Below are positions 27,650-36,900 of a stretch of DNA of 64,000 nucleotides, piece after piece (position 1 is the first letter of the stretch; every line of letters starts with the position of its first letter). The notes under the pieces are model-generated. The model saw only the letters and a program-made list of their open reading frames with translations, had not been told where the DNA came from and did not search any database. Both the position numbers and the translations under genes were made by a program. Source of the DNA: Betaproteobacteria bacterium. Its GTDB lineage: Bacteria; Pseudomonadota; Gammaproteobacteria; Burkholderiales; Casimicrobiaceae. The stretch lies in contig JAPUER010000009.1 of NCBI GenBank assembly GCA_027492485.1, forward strand, positions 51,508 to 115,507. Reading direction: 5' to 3'.

Positions 27650-27868
27650 AACAGCGAACGCGATCTCATTGTTCGAGCGCAGTACGAAACAAAGGTTGCT
27701 GGCGTCGAACAAACGATGTTCTACGACACCGACTACATCAAGGTGCTCGAATACGGCGTGCCTCCACGGCTGGCGAAGGGATTGGTATTGACCGGTTAGC
27801 GATGCTGTATGCCAATTCACCTACTATTCGCGACGTGATTTGTTTCCGCAACTGAGGAAGGAGTAGTG
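27650..27868 (+). pseudogene. decayed second copy of the lysS 3' end
   Basis: The region reads like the last 70 codons of lys[18 protein letters not shown] against [17 protein letters not shown] in the intact gene, then after a frameshift [18 protein letters not shown] against [18 protein letters not shown], ending in nearly identical bases including GGAAGGAGTAG. There is a frameshift near 27770 and no start codon, so it cannot be expressed as a synthetase. It is diverged from the intact lysS rather than a recent copy. Confidence 0.85.
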
Positions 27869-27870
27869 AC

Positions 27871-29565
27871 ATGATCGCAGTCGGCCGAGCGGCGCGAAGG
27901 ACGAGGAAACTCTTCGCAGTTGCGCTGTTGTGGTTGTCTGGCCTCGTTCTGACCGGGTTTGCAGTTGCCGAGACGCCAGGCGCAATGCCAAAATTGGATG
28001 CGACCTGGGCGTCTGCGGGGGTTTCCCCATTTGGAGTCAGCGCTGCTCGCAAGGTTCTACTTCTACCAAATGGCGGTGCCATTTTTGTGGGCCAGTCGTG
28101 CACTGGACCCGCGGCAAGTTGTACCGAGATACGAAAGCTCACGCCGAGCGGCACCACGGACCCAGTGTTTCGCGGCGGTGATACTTTGGTTTTTCCAGCC
28201 ATTGCGTATGGCAGCAACTATCCGATTGACGCTTTTCTATGTGATTCGAATCAAAATGTGCTGCTCGTCGGCGGCTCAAGCGGCAGACTATTCTTGGCGA
28301 AGTTTTCCGCGACGACGGGACAACTCGTCCCAACCTTCGCATCATCTGGCACTGCGACTCACGCTCTTGGCGGGCTAAGCACAACTACAACTCCCGTCGC
28401 AGCGATGTTGACAAAGGACGAAACGGCGGTAGTCGTGTCGGGCAATGTGAGCGCCGCTACCGGCGCTATTGCCTTGCAGTTCCTGGTAAGAATAGACGCG
28501 ACCAGCGGTTTGGTCGACCTTGCATTTGGCGATCAGGGATTTGCGCAAACTCACGGCGCCATTTATGCACTGTCGCCCGTTGGAGCAGACAAAAAATTTG
28601 TGGCAGGCGGCTCCGCTGGAGCTTTCGCCGCCATCTACCAATTTAGCGAAGTTTCCGGGAAGCTCGATACCTTGTTCGGAACTGGCGGTATGACTACGTT
28701 TCGATTGGGTACAGACACGGCCGCGGGTCGCTCAGACCGAATCGTCGATATCGTCGAGATTCCCAACGACTCTCGTCTCGCGGTGGCGACGATTCGAACA
28801 AACCCGCTTAGCGTTGTCGGTTTCACATTATTCACCAACGTAGTTCGACTGGCATTGTTCGACCGCACCTCAAATTCGATTCAGTCGTCATTTGCTGTCG
28901 GGGCCGGATTTGTCGAGCCCGCCAACTTCACTGAGACTGGGCTCGATATCGCTGCACCGCACCCGCATATCGTCGTCAATGCACAGACCGGCCGCCTGTA
29001 TCTATCCGCAGACGTAGACGGGTACGTGCGGTACGCGGGGTTTAATCTCGACGGAACCACCGATATTGAGTTTGGAAACGCCGGGGCGCTCGATGCATAC
29101 TTGATCAGCCAGATGAGCCCTCCCTCCAATCCGTCATCCACAAGTTGGCCTCTCGCGGTCAACGCGAATTCAATGACGATTGGTGGCGTCCGTCCCGTTC
29201 GTCTTCGACTCGCAACGTGCGATGCCGACATTGACGGTGACGGCCTCATCGCTGCCACGACCGACGGCGTTAGTCTTTTGGGGGCAATGTTGACGCTGCC
29301 GATAGGCCTGGATCGGGTCGGTGCCGCGCGGCCTACGGCGAAGGCCCAGCGAGACTACGCAAGATTGCTAGTTGGCAGTAATGTGTTGGATGTGGACGGT
29401 GACGGAACAGTCAATGCGGAGACTGACGGTTTGCTGGTATTGAGAAAGCTTCTTGGGTTTAAAGGTCCGGCCATCACCAATGGCATATCTTTTCCTCCAA
29501 ACGCCATCAGGCGTTCGCCCGTCGACATAGAAAACTTTCTGGCTAGCGCGTGCGCTCTGCCTTGA
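27871..29565 (+). CDS. secreted delta-60-repeat protein with C-terminal dockerin-like module
   Basis: A 564-residue exported protein. The signal peptide (LFAVALLWLSGLVLTGFAVA) is followed by several delta-60-type repeats, recognised by LDATWASAGV, LPNGGAIFVGQS, VDLAFGDQGFAQ and LDTLFGTGGMTTFRLG, which probably form a beta-propeller-like body. Residues 450-564 hold two EF-hand-like loops, DIDGDGLIAATTD and DVDGDGTVNAETD, then LLVLRKLLGF and an end CALP. The same module ends the M36 protease at 13.7 kb. Lower G+C than neighbouring housekeeping genes. Function unknown; probably extracellular. Confidence 0.75.
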   Translation: MIAVGRAARRTRKLFAVALLWLSGLVLTGFAVAETPGAMPKLDATWASAGVSPFGVSAARKVLLLPNGGAIFVGQSCTGPAASCTEIRKLTPSGTTDPVFRGGDTLVFPAIAYGSNYPIDAFLCDSNQNVLLVGGSSGRLFLAKFSATTGQLVPTFASSGTATHALGGLSTTTTPVAAMLTKDETAVVVSGNVSAATGAIALQFLVRIDATSGLVDLAFGDQGFAQTHGAIYALSPVGADKKFVAGGSAGAFAAIYQFSEVSGKLDTLFGTGGMTTFRLGTDTAAGRSDRIVDIVEIPNDSRLAVATIRTNPLSVVGFTLFTNVVRLALFDRTSNSIQSSFAVGAGFVEPANFTETGLDIAAPHPHIVVNAQTGRLYLSADVDGYVRYAGFNLDGTTDIEFGNAGALDAYLISQMSPPSNPSSTSWPLAVNANSMTIGGVRPVRLRLATCDADIDGDGLIAATTDGVSLLGAMLTLPIGLDRVGAARPTAKAQRDYARLLVGSNVLDVDGDGTVNAETDGLLVLRKLLGFKGPAITNGISFPPNAIRRSPVDIENFLASACALP

Positions 29566-29620
29566 CCGTCGAGCAAGAAAGCCAAGGCGAGACTATCGCA
29601 AAATCAAAAGGGGCCAGCGT

Positions 29621-29647
29621 CCCGTGTCGCTACCTTAGCGACATGGG
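29621..29647. other. strong hairpin after the delta-60 gene
   Basis: TGTCGCTA, loop CCT, TAGCGACA (29625-29643), extended by flanking CCC/GGG pairs to about 12 bp. It lies about 60 bp past the delta-60 gene and on the other side of the minus-strand PIN gene end, so it may act as a transcript end for both. No clean T-run is present. Confidence 0.45.
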
Positions 29648-29689
29648 GGCCCGCGTCAATTTTTCCCGCGACTGCAATAGGCTTATCAG

Positions 29690-30136
29690 TTAGCTTGAAA
29701 GCACTCTAGCCAGCAACGGATGCGCCTTTGCCGCAAATGGATTGACCACCGTCATCCCTTGCCAGACGAATCCATCGTTCAAGTCTTCGGTCAGCAAAAC
29801 CCGACACTGCTGGCGCACAGCGACCGACACGATCAGTGCATCCCAGAATTGCAACTGATGTGCCGCGGCCAGATCGCAGGCGGCTGCGACTGCATCGCGC
29901 GTGGAATCGGCTACGTCGAACGCGTCACTCCACGACAGCACCGCATCGCGTGCCTGTTCCGCACTTCGCCCGGCCTTCTTGGTCAGCACATTGAACAGTT
30001 CGCCCAGCACCTGTGCGGGCAAGACGACGTTGTTCACATCAAGCGCAGCGACCACACCTGCCGCGCGCTTGCGGCGTTTGGCGTCGCCCACGCCCTCGGC
30101 GTAGGCAAGTACGTTGGTATCAATGGCGACTCTCAT
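29690..30136 (-). CDS. PIN-domain toxin (VapC type)
   Basis: A 148-residue PIN protein: VAIDTNVLAYAEG (first aspartate), VLGELFNVLTKK (glutamate), LQFWDALIVSVA (aspartate) and VLLTEDLNDGF (aspartate) give the complete metal-binding set. It follows the Phd-type antitoxin gene by 13 bp on the minus strand. Confidence 0.87.
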   Translation of the reverse strand: MRVAIDTNVLAYAEGVGDAKRRKRAAGVVAALDVNNVVLPAQVLGELFNVLTKKAGRSAEQARDAVLSWSDAFDVADSTRDAVAAACDLAAAHQLQFWDALIVSVAVRQQCRVLLTEDLNDGFVWQGMTVVNPFAAKAHPLLARVLSS

Positions 30137-30149
30137 TGCCAGCTACCGG

Positions 30150-30383
30150 CTATTCGTACAGATCGCCGCGCTTCCAGTTGCGCGCACCAGTTGCAGGTTG
30201 TGTGCGAAGGCGTTTCAGCAACGCAGCTTTGGCCGAAAGGCGCGTTTGGTCGCCCGCCTGAACGCCAATAATTTTCGCCACCGGTTTACCGCGAGAGACG
30301 ACCACGACCTCCTCGCCCGCGCTCACGTCGCGCAGCACCGCAGAGAAGTGGCGATTGGCGTCGGCTGAAGAGATTGCTTTCAT
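30150..30383 (-). CDS. Phd/YefM-type antitoxin
   Basis: A 77-residue antitoxin with the classical N terminus MKAISSADANRHFSAVLRDV and EEVVVVSRGKPVAKIIG. The C-terminal half would bind the PIN toxin encoded just downstream. A near-perfect 27-bp palindrome begins 8 bp upstream of the ATG and is the likely autoregulatory operator. Confidence 0.88.
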   Translation of the reverse strand: MKAISSADANRHFSAVLRDVSAGEEVVVVSRGKPVAKIIGVQAGDQTRLSAKAALLKRLRTQPATGARNWKRGDLYE

Positions 30384-30390
30384 TGATACC

Positions 30391-30417
30391 CAATAGTAGT
30401 GTTGAACACTACTATTG
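30391..30417. promoter_or_regulatory. 27-bp perfect palindrome, likely antitoxin operator
   Basis: Two 13-nt arms (CAATAGTAGTGTT and its exact complement AACACTACTATTG) flank a single central base at 30404. It is AT-rich in a G/C-rich neighbourhood and lies immediately upstream of the Phd-type antitoxin start, where binding would cover the promoter. Confidence 0.8.
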
Positions 30418-30456
30418 TAACCGCCATGCCGAGCTTCGCATGCAATCTTTCGGTCT

Positions 30457-30504
30457 GGATTCCCGCTCCTTCGACAGGCTCAGGACATGCTTCGCGGGAA
30501 TGAC
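30457..30504. repeat. intergenic GGATTCCCGC...GCGGGAATGAC repeat
   Basis: ATTCCCGC and GCGGGAAT arms enclose about 27 nt. The ends match those of the 101-bp tandem unit at 51.5 kb and resemble the common intergenic repeat of many beta- and gammaproteobacteria. It separates two toxin-antitoxin pairs. Confidence 0.6.
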
Positions 30505-30511
30505 ATGAGCG

Positions 30512-30967
30512 CTAATTGCCAATCTCATCCAACGCCTGTCGCGGCGTGACGATCCGCAACTCCGTACCCTCGATTGGGTCGAGGCAGAGCAAATCGTCAT
30601 CGCCCGTCACCAGCCGCTGCGCGCCCGCAGCGAGTGCTGCGTGAATGAACGCATCGTCCGTCGCATCGCGCGAGTAACGAGCACTTGCGATTTGCGCCGG
30701 GATGTCAACCCAGTGCGCGACGGCGTTGAAATCGTGCAGCAGACTGTGCCTGCGCTCCATCGTGATGTAGCGATCAAACTTGGGTTTCCAGATGCGCGAT
30801 TTCAGTTCGGTGAACGTCTGCTCCGAGAAGACGATTTGGGCTTGTGCCAGCAGCCGGTCAACGAGTTGCGCCGGCGCGCCGCCAGGTACCAATGCGGCGC
30901 TCAGCAGAACGTTAGTGTCGATTACAACCCGAGCGTAAGCCTGCGCAAGCGACGTCAACGCCTCCAT
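30512..30967 (-). CDS. PIN-domain toxin (PIN_3/COG1569 type)
   Basis: A 151-residue PIN protein of a different subfamily from the other two: RVVIDTNVLLSAALVPGGAP, then FSEQTFTELKSRIWKPKFDRY, then SRDATDDAFIHAALAAGAQ and LVTGDDDLL. All four acidic positions are present. Its ATG overlaps the antitoxin stop (ATGA). Confidence 0.87.
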   Translation of the reverse strand: MEALTSLAQAYARVVIDTNVLLSAALVPGGAPAQLVDRLLAQAQIVFSEQTFTELKSRIWKPKFDRYITMERRHSLLHDFNAVAHWVDIPAQIASARYSRDATDDAFIHAALAAGAQRLVTGDDDLLCLDPIEGTELRIVTPRQALDEIGN

Positions 30968-31218
30968 CAGCTTTCATCGGCGAGTAGTGCAGTCAGACCG
31001 TTGTCCGTGAGCCCGTTCTTCGCCGCCTCGGTAGCGCTCGCGCGCAGGTTGGTGCGCAGGCGATCTGCGTAGAAGGCACGCATGGCTTCATAGTCCTGGG
31101 CGCTGACCATCACGCCGACCACGCGCTCGTGCCGCATCACGCGCACGGGTTCGCGCTGCGCCAGATCGATGAATTCACCGAATCGGGTTTTGGCTTCGTT
31201 GGCGGTGTAGGTTTGCAT
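30967..31218 (-). CDS. Phd/YefM-type antitoxin
   Basis: An 83-residue antitoxin: MQTYTANEAKTRFGEFIDLA and REPVRVMRHERVVGVMVSAQ are the YefM/Phd fold; the C-terminal helix contains ADRLRTNLRASATEAA. The ATG at 31218 is chosen because the fold starts there; the longer frame to 31716 lies under ppk2. Coupled to the downstream PIN_3 toxin. Confidence 0.86.
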   Translation of the reverse strand: MQTYTANEAKTRFGEFIDLAQREPVRVMRHERVVGVMVSAQDYEAMRAFYADRLRTNLRASATEAAKNGLTDNGLTALLADES

Positions 31219-31264
31219 GTTGTGCCGGAATTTGAGGAATTGCGCAATTTTAAACGTTTCAGCC

Positions 31265-31278
31265 GAATCGTTCGATTC
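31265..31278. promoter_or_regulatory. 14-bp palindrome between antitoxin and ppk2
   Basis: GAATCG, TT, CGATTC, 46 bp upstream of the antitoxin ATG and 121 bp upstream of ppk2. Candidate operator of the toxin-antitoxin unit. Confidence 0.4.
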
Positions 31279-31399
31279 GTGCGAATAATTTGTACGTAGT
31301 GAAGGACGCCTCGCTCCCGGCGACCGGACTTGATACTTCATCGTTCTGGCTGCAGCAAACCGCACGGGATAATGCAACCGTTCACCGCAGGAAACCGCC

Positions 31400-32236
31400 A
31401 TGCCCAAATCCAGAGCCAAGGCCAAAGCCGCCGACCCGTTCAAGCCCTTCCGCGTCAAGGGCAAATTCAAGCTCAAGGATTTCGACCCCGAGGCGACGCC
31501 GTTTGCGCGCGGCGACGAGGCGGCGCAGCGCTTGCGGCTGGATGCGCTGGCGAGCGGGCTGGACGAACTGCAGGACCGTCTGCATGCGGGCGGCGAACGC
31601 AAGCTGCTGCTGGTGCTGCAGGGCATGGACACCAGCGGCAAGGACGGCACTATCCGCTGGGTGTTCTCGAAAACCTCGCCGCTTGGCGTGCGCGTGGCGG
31701 CGTTCAAGGTGCCCACCGAGGAGGAGCGCGCGCATGACTTTCTGTGGCGCTGCCATGCCGTGGTGCCGCGTGCGGGCGAGCTGATGGTGTGGAACCGCAG
31801 CCACTATGAGGACGTGCTGGTACCGCCGGTCAACGGCTGGATCGACCGCGACGAAACCGCGCGCCGCTACGAACACATTGTCGCCTTCGAGCGGCTGCTG
31901 GCCGACACCGGGACGCAGATCGTGAAGTGCTTTCTGCACATCGGCCCCGACGAGCAGCGCAAGCGTCTGCAGGCGCGGGTGGACGACCCCGCGAAGCACT
32001 GGAAGTTCAGCATGGGCGACCTCGACGTGCGCAGGCAATGGCCGCAATACCAGCGCGCCTACGAACGCGCGCTGGCGGCAACCTCAACCGGCATCGCGCC
32101 GTGGTACGTTATCCCCGCCAACGACAAGCTGCACCGCAACCTGATGATCGCCGAATTGCTGGTGCGCGCGCTGCGCGGGATGAAACTGGCGCCGCCGAAG
32201 GCAAACCCGGCGCTCGCCGGCCTGCGCGTGGAGTAA
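31400..32236 (+). CDS. ppk2: polyphosphate kinase 2 family protein
   Basis: A 278-residue PPK2 enzyme that moves phosphate between polyphosphate and nucleoside mono- or diphosphates. The P-loop is LQGMDTSGKDGTIRWVF. Lid and catalytic segments follow: HDFLWRCHAVVPRAGEL, WNRSHYEDVLVPPVNGWID and KCFLHIGPDEQRKRLQARVDD. The GMD(T/A)SGKDG form is that of the one-domain polyphosphate:nucleotide phosphotransferases. Whether AMP, ADP or GDP is preferred cannot be read. It is divergent from the toxin-antitoxin pair. Confidence 0.92.
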   Translation: MPKSRAKAKAADPFKPFRVKGKFKLKDFDPEATPFARGDEAAQRLRLDALASGLDELQDRLHAGGERKLLLVLQGMDTSGKDGTIRWVFSKTSPLGVRVAAFKVPTEEERAHDFLWRCHAVVPRAGELMVWNRSHYEDVLVPPVNGWIDRDETARRYEHIVAFERLLADTGTQIVKCFLHIGPDEQRKRLQARVDDPAKHWKFSMGDLDVRRQWPQYQRAYERALAATSTGIAPWYVIPANDKLHRNLMIAELLVRALRGMKLAPPKANPALAGLRVE

Positions 32237-32292
32237 GCGGTGCCAACCGTCGGGCGCCGGCGCGCGACCGTGGCTAGCCGGTGCGCAGTGCC

Positions 32293-33102
32293 ATGATCGC
32301 AGCGACGGACTCGGTGGCGATCCTGCGGCGCGATCCGCTGCGCCACATCACGCCGCTGAAGATGCTTGGCCTGTATGGCGATGCGATGCGGGCGATTGCG
32401 TTGCCGGCGCCGGACGCACTGATCCTCATTGCGCCGCGCGCTGTCAGCCAGTATGACCAGACGCATTACGGCGAAGTGCAGTGGGTGGCGTACCCGGCAT
32501 TGCCGGCCGAGGCAAGGGCGGCGCTGGTCGGCATGTGTGCCGACGCGATTCTCGCCGCGACGGGCGGCGCGCCGCTGGTATTGAAGACGATCGAGCCGGC
32601 GCTGGTGGCCGCGCTGCATGACCGGCTGGGCGGCCGTCGTGCTCCCGTCTACCGGCGCGCGCTGTGCACGTTCGGGCGGTCCGATGGCGGCATGGCCAGG
32701 GCGCCATCCGATGTGACGGTGACCCCTGTCGTGCCGGACGACGCGTGGCCGCTGCTGCGCACGCATGGCGTGTATGCGGACGCCGAACTCGCCGCGCTGC
32801 TCGCCGATGGCAGTGCGCGTTGCCACGTTCGCCGCGTGGCAGGCGAGGCTCTGGGCGTGTTGCTGACATTTGCCAACGCGCCAGCCATCCACGAAATCGG
32901 CTCCCTGCATGTCCGTGCCGACGTCCGTCGTGCCGGACATGCGCGGGCGCTGCTTGCGTCCGCCCTCGCCGACCTGCATGCGCGTGGGCTCAACGCCCGC
33001 TACGTGGTCGACGCCACCAACGAGGCATCTATCGCACTGGCAAAGGCCGCCGGACTCAGCGAGTGCTTTCGGCTGGCGCATTGGGTCATCCAGGCGGGCT
33101 GA
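32293..33102 (+). CDS. GNAT family N-acetyltransferase
   Basis: A 269-residue protein with an FR47-like GNAT domain in the C-terminal half: EIGSLHVRADVRRAGHARALLASALADL contains the acetyl-CoA loop, and ARYVVDATNEASIALAKAAGL is the last helix. The N-terminal half (residues 1-130) is divergent, perhaps a second degenerate GNAT fold. A GTG at 32281 would add four residues. Substrate unknown. Confidence 0.75.
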   Translation: MIAATDSVAILRRDPLRHITPLKMLGLYGDAMRAIALPAPDALILIAPRAVSQYDQTHYGEVQWVAYPALPAEARAALVGMCADAILAATGGAPLVLKTIEPALVAALHDRLGGRRAPVYRRALCTFGRSDGGMARAPSDVTVTPVVPDDAWPLLRTHGVYADAELAALLADGSARCHVRRVAGEALGVLLTFANAPAIHEIGSLHVRADVRRAGHARALLASALADLHARGLNARYVVDATNEASIALAKAAGLSECFRLAHWVIQAG

Positions 33103-33151
33103 GACAATCGCGTCGACACCCGCCGTAGCCACTGCACCTCTTTCCGCCATC

Positions 33152-33481
33152 ATGTCGCACTGCCAATCCTGCGGCGCCTGCTGCGCCAGCTTTCGCGTCG
33201 ATTTCTCGGTTACCGAACTGCTGGCGAACGGCGGTACGGTGCCCGATGGTCTGGCCGATGTCATCAACGATCACACGGCACGCCTGCGCGGCACCGATTA
33301 CGCGCAGCCACGCTGCGCGGCGCTGGGCGGCAAGATCGGCGAGCGCGTGCATTGCAATATCTACGAGTGGCGGCCGGGGCCATGCCGCGAATTTCGCGAA
33401 GGGGACGATGCCTGCGAGCGGGCACGCGCCCGGCATGGGCTGGCGCCGCTGGTGGCGACGGCGCCGCGGCTGCGCCATTGA
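33152..33481 (+). CDS. YkgJ family cysteine-cluster protein
   Basis: A 109-residue protein with the Cys pattern of the CxxCxxCC family: CQSCGACCASFRVDF at the N terminus and later CAALGG, HCNIYEWRPGPCREF and a cysteine at DACERA. The cysteines probably bind zinc or an iron-sulfur cluster. Function unknown. The ATG at 33152 opens the motif; the longer frame upstream overlaps the GNAT gene. Confidence 0.83.
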   Translation: MSHCQSCGACCASFRVDFSVTELLANGGTVPDGLADVINDHTARLRGTDYAQPRCAALGGKIGERVHCNIYEWRPGPCREFREGDDACERARARHGLAPLVATAPRLRH

Positions 33482-33555
33482 GGTCGCCGCATTTCGCAAC
33501 TTCCGCTGTCCCGTTCATCCCCGGCCTCGGCTGGTGGCAAACGGCGGTCGAGGTC

Positions 33556-33632
33556 GCTAATTTGCCAAAACTCAGTGACCGAAACGCCCGCGCATCGCCA
33601 AGCCCGAAAGGGGCGGGCACCGGGTCCAGCGA
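33556..33632 (-). pseudogene. remnant of a methyltransferase 3' end
   Basis: About 77 bp closely resemble 41060-41137, the last 20 codons of the methyltransferase gene plus 15 bp beyond its stop. Shared blocks include AAAACTCA, CGAAACGCCCGCGCATCGC, GCACCG and GTCCAG. A 2-nt loss shifts the frame. Same orientation as the gene at 41 kb; the giant surface-protein gene lies between them. Confidence 0.7.
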
Positions 33633-33695
33633 CTGGCTCTAACGGCGAGCGAACGTCGCCTCGTGCCGCAAACATCCCACTGGCGGATGGTTATC

Positions 33696-33811
33696 AGCTT
33701 TTTACTGTAACGCGCAGTCGAATGGGGCTTTGACGCGTATATGTGCGTAACTCGACTACTGGCGAAACATGCGTTCTAGCCGCATTCCACTGACGTTTTA
33801 GCCAGAAAGCT
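33696..33811. repeat. dispersed 116-bp palindromic element, copy 4
   Basis: Left AGCTTTTTACTG, right GCCAGAAAGCT, centre CTCGAC at 33751-33756, exactly at the midpoint. It lies in the 480-bp gap before the giant surface-protein gene; that gap also holds the methyltransferase remnant and a terminator, and no gene. Closest relative in the window is the copy at 42.2 kb. Confidence 0.85.
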
Positions 33812-33865
33812 GCATGGCATTTGCCCTGAGCCACTTTGTCGCCCCCAACCGCTGCATGAGGACGT

Positions 33866-33899
33866 AAAAAAAGGCAACGATTTAGATCGTTGCCTTTTT
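33866..33899. terminator. bidirectional intrinsic terminator
   Basis: GGCAACGA, loop TTTAGA, TCGTTGCC (33873-33894), with an A-run before and a T-run after. It ends leftward transcription of the giant surface-protein gene, 65 bp past its stop, and could also stop rightward read-through. Confidence 0.9.
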
Positions 33900-33963
33900 G
33901 TGACTACTGTCGTCAGCCCGCGGCGGCGGGTGCTACCGCTGCGGTGATCAGGGGCCGCCGCCG

Positions 33964-36900
33964 TTATTGCTGCGAGCGCCCCCGTTGGCGCCGCATCGCG
34001 GCGAGGCCGACCAGCACGAGCATCAGTACCAGCAGGTTACGCATGTTTTCCGCGAGCGTCGGGACAGCCGCGGCCGGATAGAAACCGGCGTCCAATTGCG
34101 GGTTGTTGTCGCCCGCCGCGACCGTGACCGTCTGGCTACGGCCAACTCGCGCGTCGCGTGCCGGTTGGCTGTCGTTGGTGTCCGGTCCGGTGCCGGTGGT
34201 GATCGAGGGCGTACCCGGTACCGTCGTCAGCCAGGCTCCGTCGGGCAGGAAAGTGACGTAGTAGCTGCCCGGGATCAGGTTGTCGAACTGGTAGAAGCCC
34301 GGGGCGTTGCCGGTCGGGTTGTTGCGGGTCAACTGGCGTGCGACTTCGGTGCCATTGCCATCGTAGAGGATGACTGACACGTTGTTGAGCCCCACTTCGC
34401 CCGGATCGGCACGACCGTTATGGTTGCTGTCGTTCCAGACGAAGTTGCCGAGCTTGGCGGGCAGGAAAACACCAAACTCCGCGGTGAGCACATCGAATGC
34501 GTCTCCATTCGGGCCATTCGCACCAGCGCCCGTCGCGCCGGCATCGGCGTCCCCGGTGACGATATTGCCGGGGCCGACAACAATCACACCGGTACGGATC
34601 GTGGTCGGCGTGGTTTGCGTCCCGTGATCGCGACCGTTGGTTGCCGCGCCGCTGCCGGCGAGGCCAGGCTCGTAGGGGCCAGTGGCACTGCCATTCGTTC
34701 CCGTTGAACTGACGTAGTCGACACCGTTGACCGCGCCGGGGACGATTTCGACGATGTAGTTACCCGCAGGTAGGCCGTCGAAGCGGTAGTAGCCGTTGCT
34801 GTCGGTCGTCTGGTTGGCGACGCCCGGTACCGGGTTGCCATTGGCGTCAAGCAAACGCACGGTGACATTGGCAAGGCCGAGCTCGCCACTGTCCATGACG
34901 CCGTTGTTGTTGGCGTCCACCCAGACGCGGTTACCGAGGCTGTAGCCCGGCGCGAAGCCGAAGTCCAGGTTCGGCTGGTTGGTGGTGCCGGTGGCGTTGT
35001 TGGCGACGCTGTTGGCGCCGGCGCTGGTGCCAGCGCCCAGCGTGAAGCTGGCGCTGCTGGTGACACCCGCACTGGCGGCGGCGATGCCGACACCGCTGTC
35101 GTCATTGGCCGCACCCAGAGGCGTGGTTTCGCTGGCACCACTGGCGGCGGAGCTCGCGAGATTGATCAGCGCCGTATTGACCGTGGCGGTAGCTTGCGGG
35201 ATGCGCACCTGATAGGCGTTACCTGGCACGAGCGGCAGACCGTTGGCCACGCCGTTGGCGTCGGTGCCTTGGTTGAAGGTGTAAACGCCGCCGGCGCCGG
35301 TAGTGGTAACGGCGACGAGGGTTGCGCCGTTGTAGAGCTCGACGCGCACCCCCGGGATACCTTGTTCGCCAGCGTCGAACACACCGTTGTTGATGTTGGC
35401 AGGCGTGGCGGCATTGTTGCCGTCGTCTTTCCACACCGCAGCGCTGACGCTGAGGCGGTAGAAGCCGAGATCGAGCGTGGTGTCCGACTGGTTGTCCGGG
35501 TAGGACGGGGCGCCGCTCGGCAGCGCGCCGTCGGCTTCCGCCGTCGGGGCGCCGGTGCCGGCGAAGGTACGCGTGGCGGAAAGGATGCCGCCGGCGGTGC
35601 CGGAGCTGCCTGCCACCGGCGAGGTGCCAACGCCGTTGTCGGCATTGTTACCCGCACCGTCGGGGCTGCTGAGGTAGCCCGCAAGCGGGCCGCCTGCCGC
35701 AAACTGGTTGCCGGGCACGCGCACCGCGTAGGTGCCCGCGGGCAGATCGTTGAAGACGTAGAGACCTGCGCCGTCAGTGACCGTGGACATCAGCGTGCCG
35801 GCAGAGTTGGTGCTGACGCTGCCGTCGGCTTGACGGTAGAGGGCAGCGCCGGTGCCGTCGGTAAGCACGACGGTAACGCCGCTGGGGCCGCTGGTTTCCG
35901 CAGCGTCGCGGGTGCCGTTGCCGCTGGTGTCGAAGAACAGGCGGTTGCCGAGCTGGTAACGACGCTCAAGCGTGTTGGTGAAGCTTTCTGCCTGCGCTGC
36001 CGGTGCGCCGGTGAGGCCGACGGTGATCGACTTGGTGGCCGGCAGCGCGCTGGTCCAGACGAAGCCGGTCGGGGCAGCCGGACGCGCGATTTCGTTCAAC
36101 GTGCAGGTGGCACCGATCTGTACGTTGGCGAACGTGAGCGGCGTGGATGCCGCCACTTGCGCAGCGGTCAGGTCTTGCTGCGCGTAGCTGGCAGGCCCCG
36201 AGCTACAGGCGGTGAGCGTGAACGAGTAGGTGCCGGTGGCCGGCGCACCATCGGTGGCGCCGGCGATCACCTTGGTCACGGTGACCGAGCGCGTGTCGGG
36301 CTCCATCACATTGGTGAAGGTGACGACGTTCGGGTCCGGTGCATTGGTGGTGGTGAAGGAGGCACTGAGCGGCGAACTGGCGGCCCAGCGGTAGCCGGAC
36401 GGCGCGGCCGGACGAGTAGTTTCGGTCAGCGTGCAACTGGCGCCGACGCTCACGTTGGTGATCGTTTGCGATTGACCGGCGGTGAGGTTGAAGGTGGTCG
36501 GGCTGGGCGACTCCGTACCACAGGCGATCGAGAAGGCGTAAGTGGCAGTGAAGCCCGCCGGCGCGCCGGTCACTTGTTTGGTGATGGAGATGTCGCGTGC
36601 CGAGCGCGTGACAGTGTTGGTGAAGGCATACGCCGGGGTGCTGGAACCGACGGTTTGTGTGATCGGTGCCGGCGTTGCGCCCCAGCTGAAGGCGGCCGGC
36701 GTCAGCGTCGGCAGCGGTGTCAGTTCGGTGACGGTGCAGGAGGCGCCGTCGACGACGTTAGTGATGCCGAGCGGCGTGCCGGCCGCCACCGCAAAGCTGG
36801 CTGCGGTCCCGTTCGCGGGCGTCGGCGTGAGGCCGTTGTTGGCGGTACAGCTAATCGAGAAGTTGAAGGCGTTGGTGTACGTCGGCGACGGCGGCGGGGT

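Noticed and set aside
33964-34100. LPXTG-type sortase anchor at the end of the giant protein
   Set aside because: The ending is VPTLAEN followed by a helix and Arg residues, which fits IPTL-CTERM and not LPXTG; the organism is Gram-negative.
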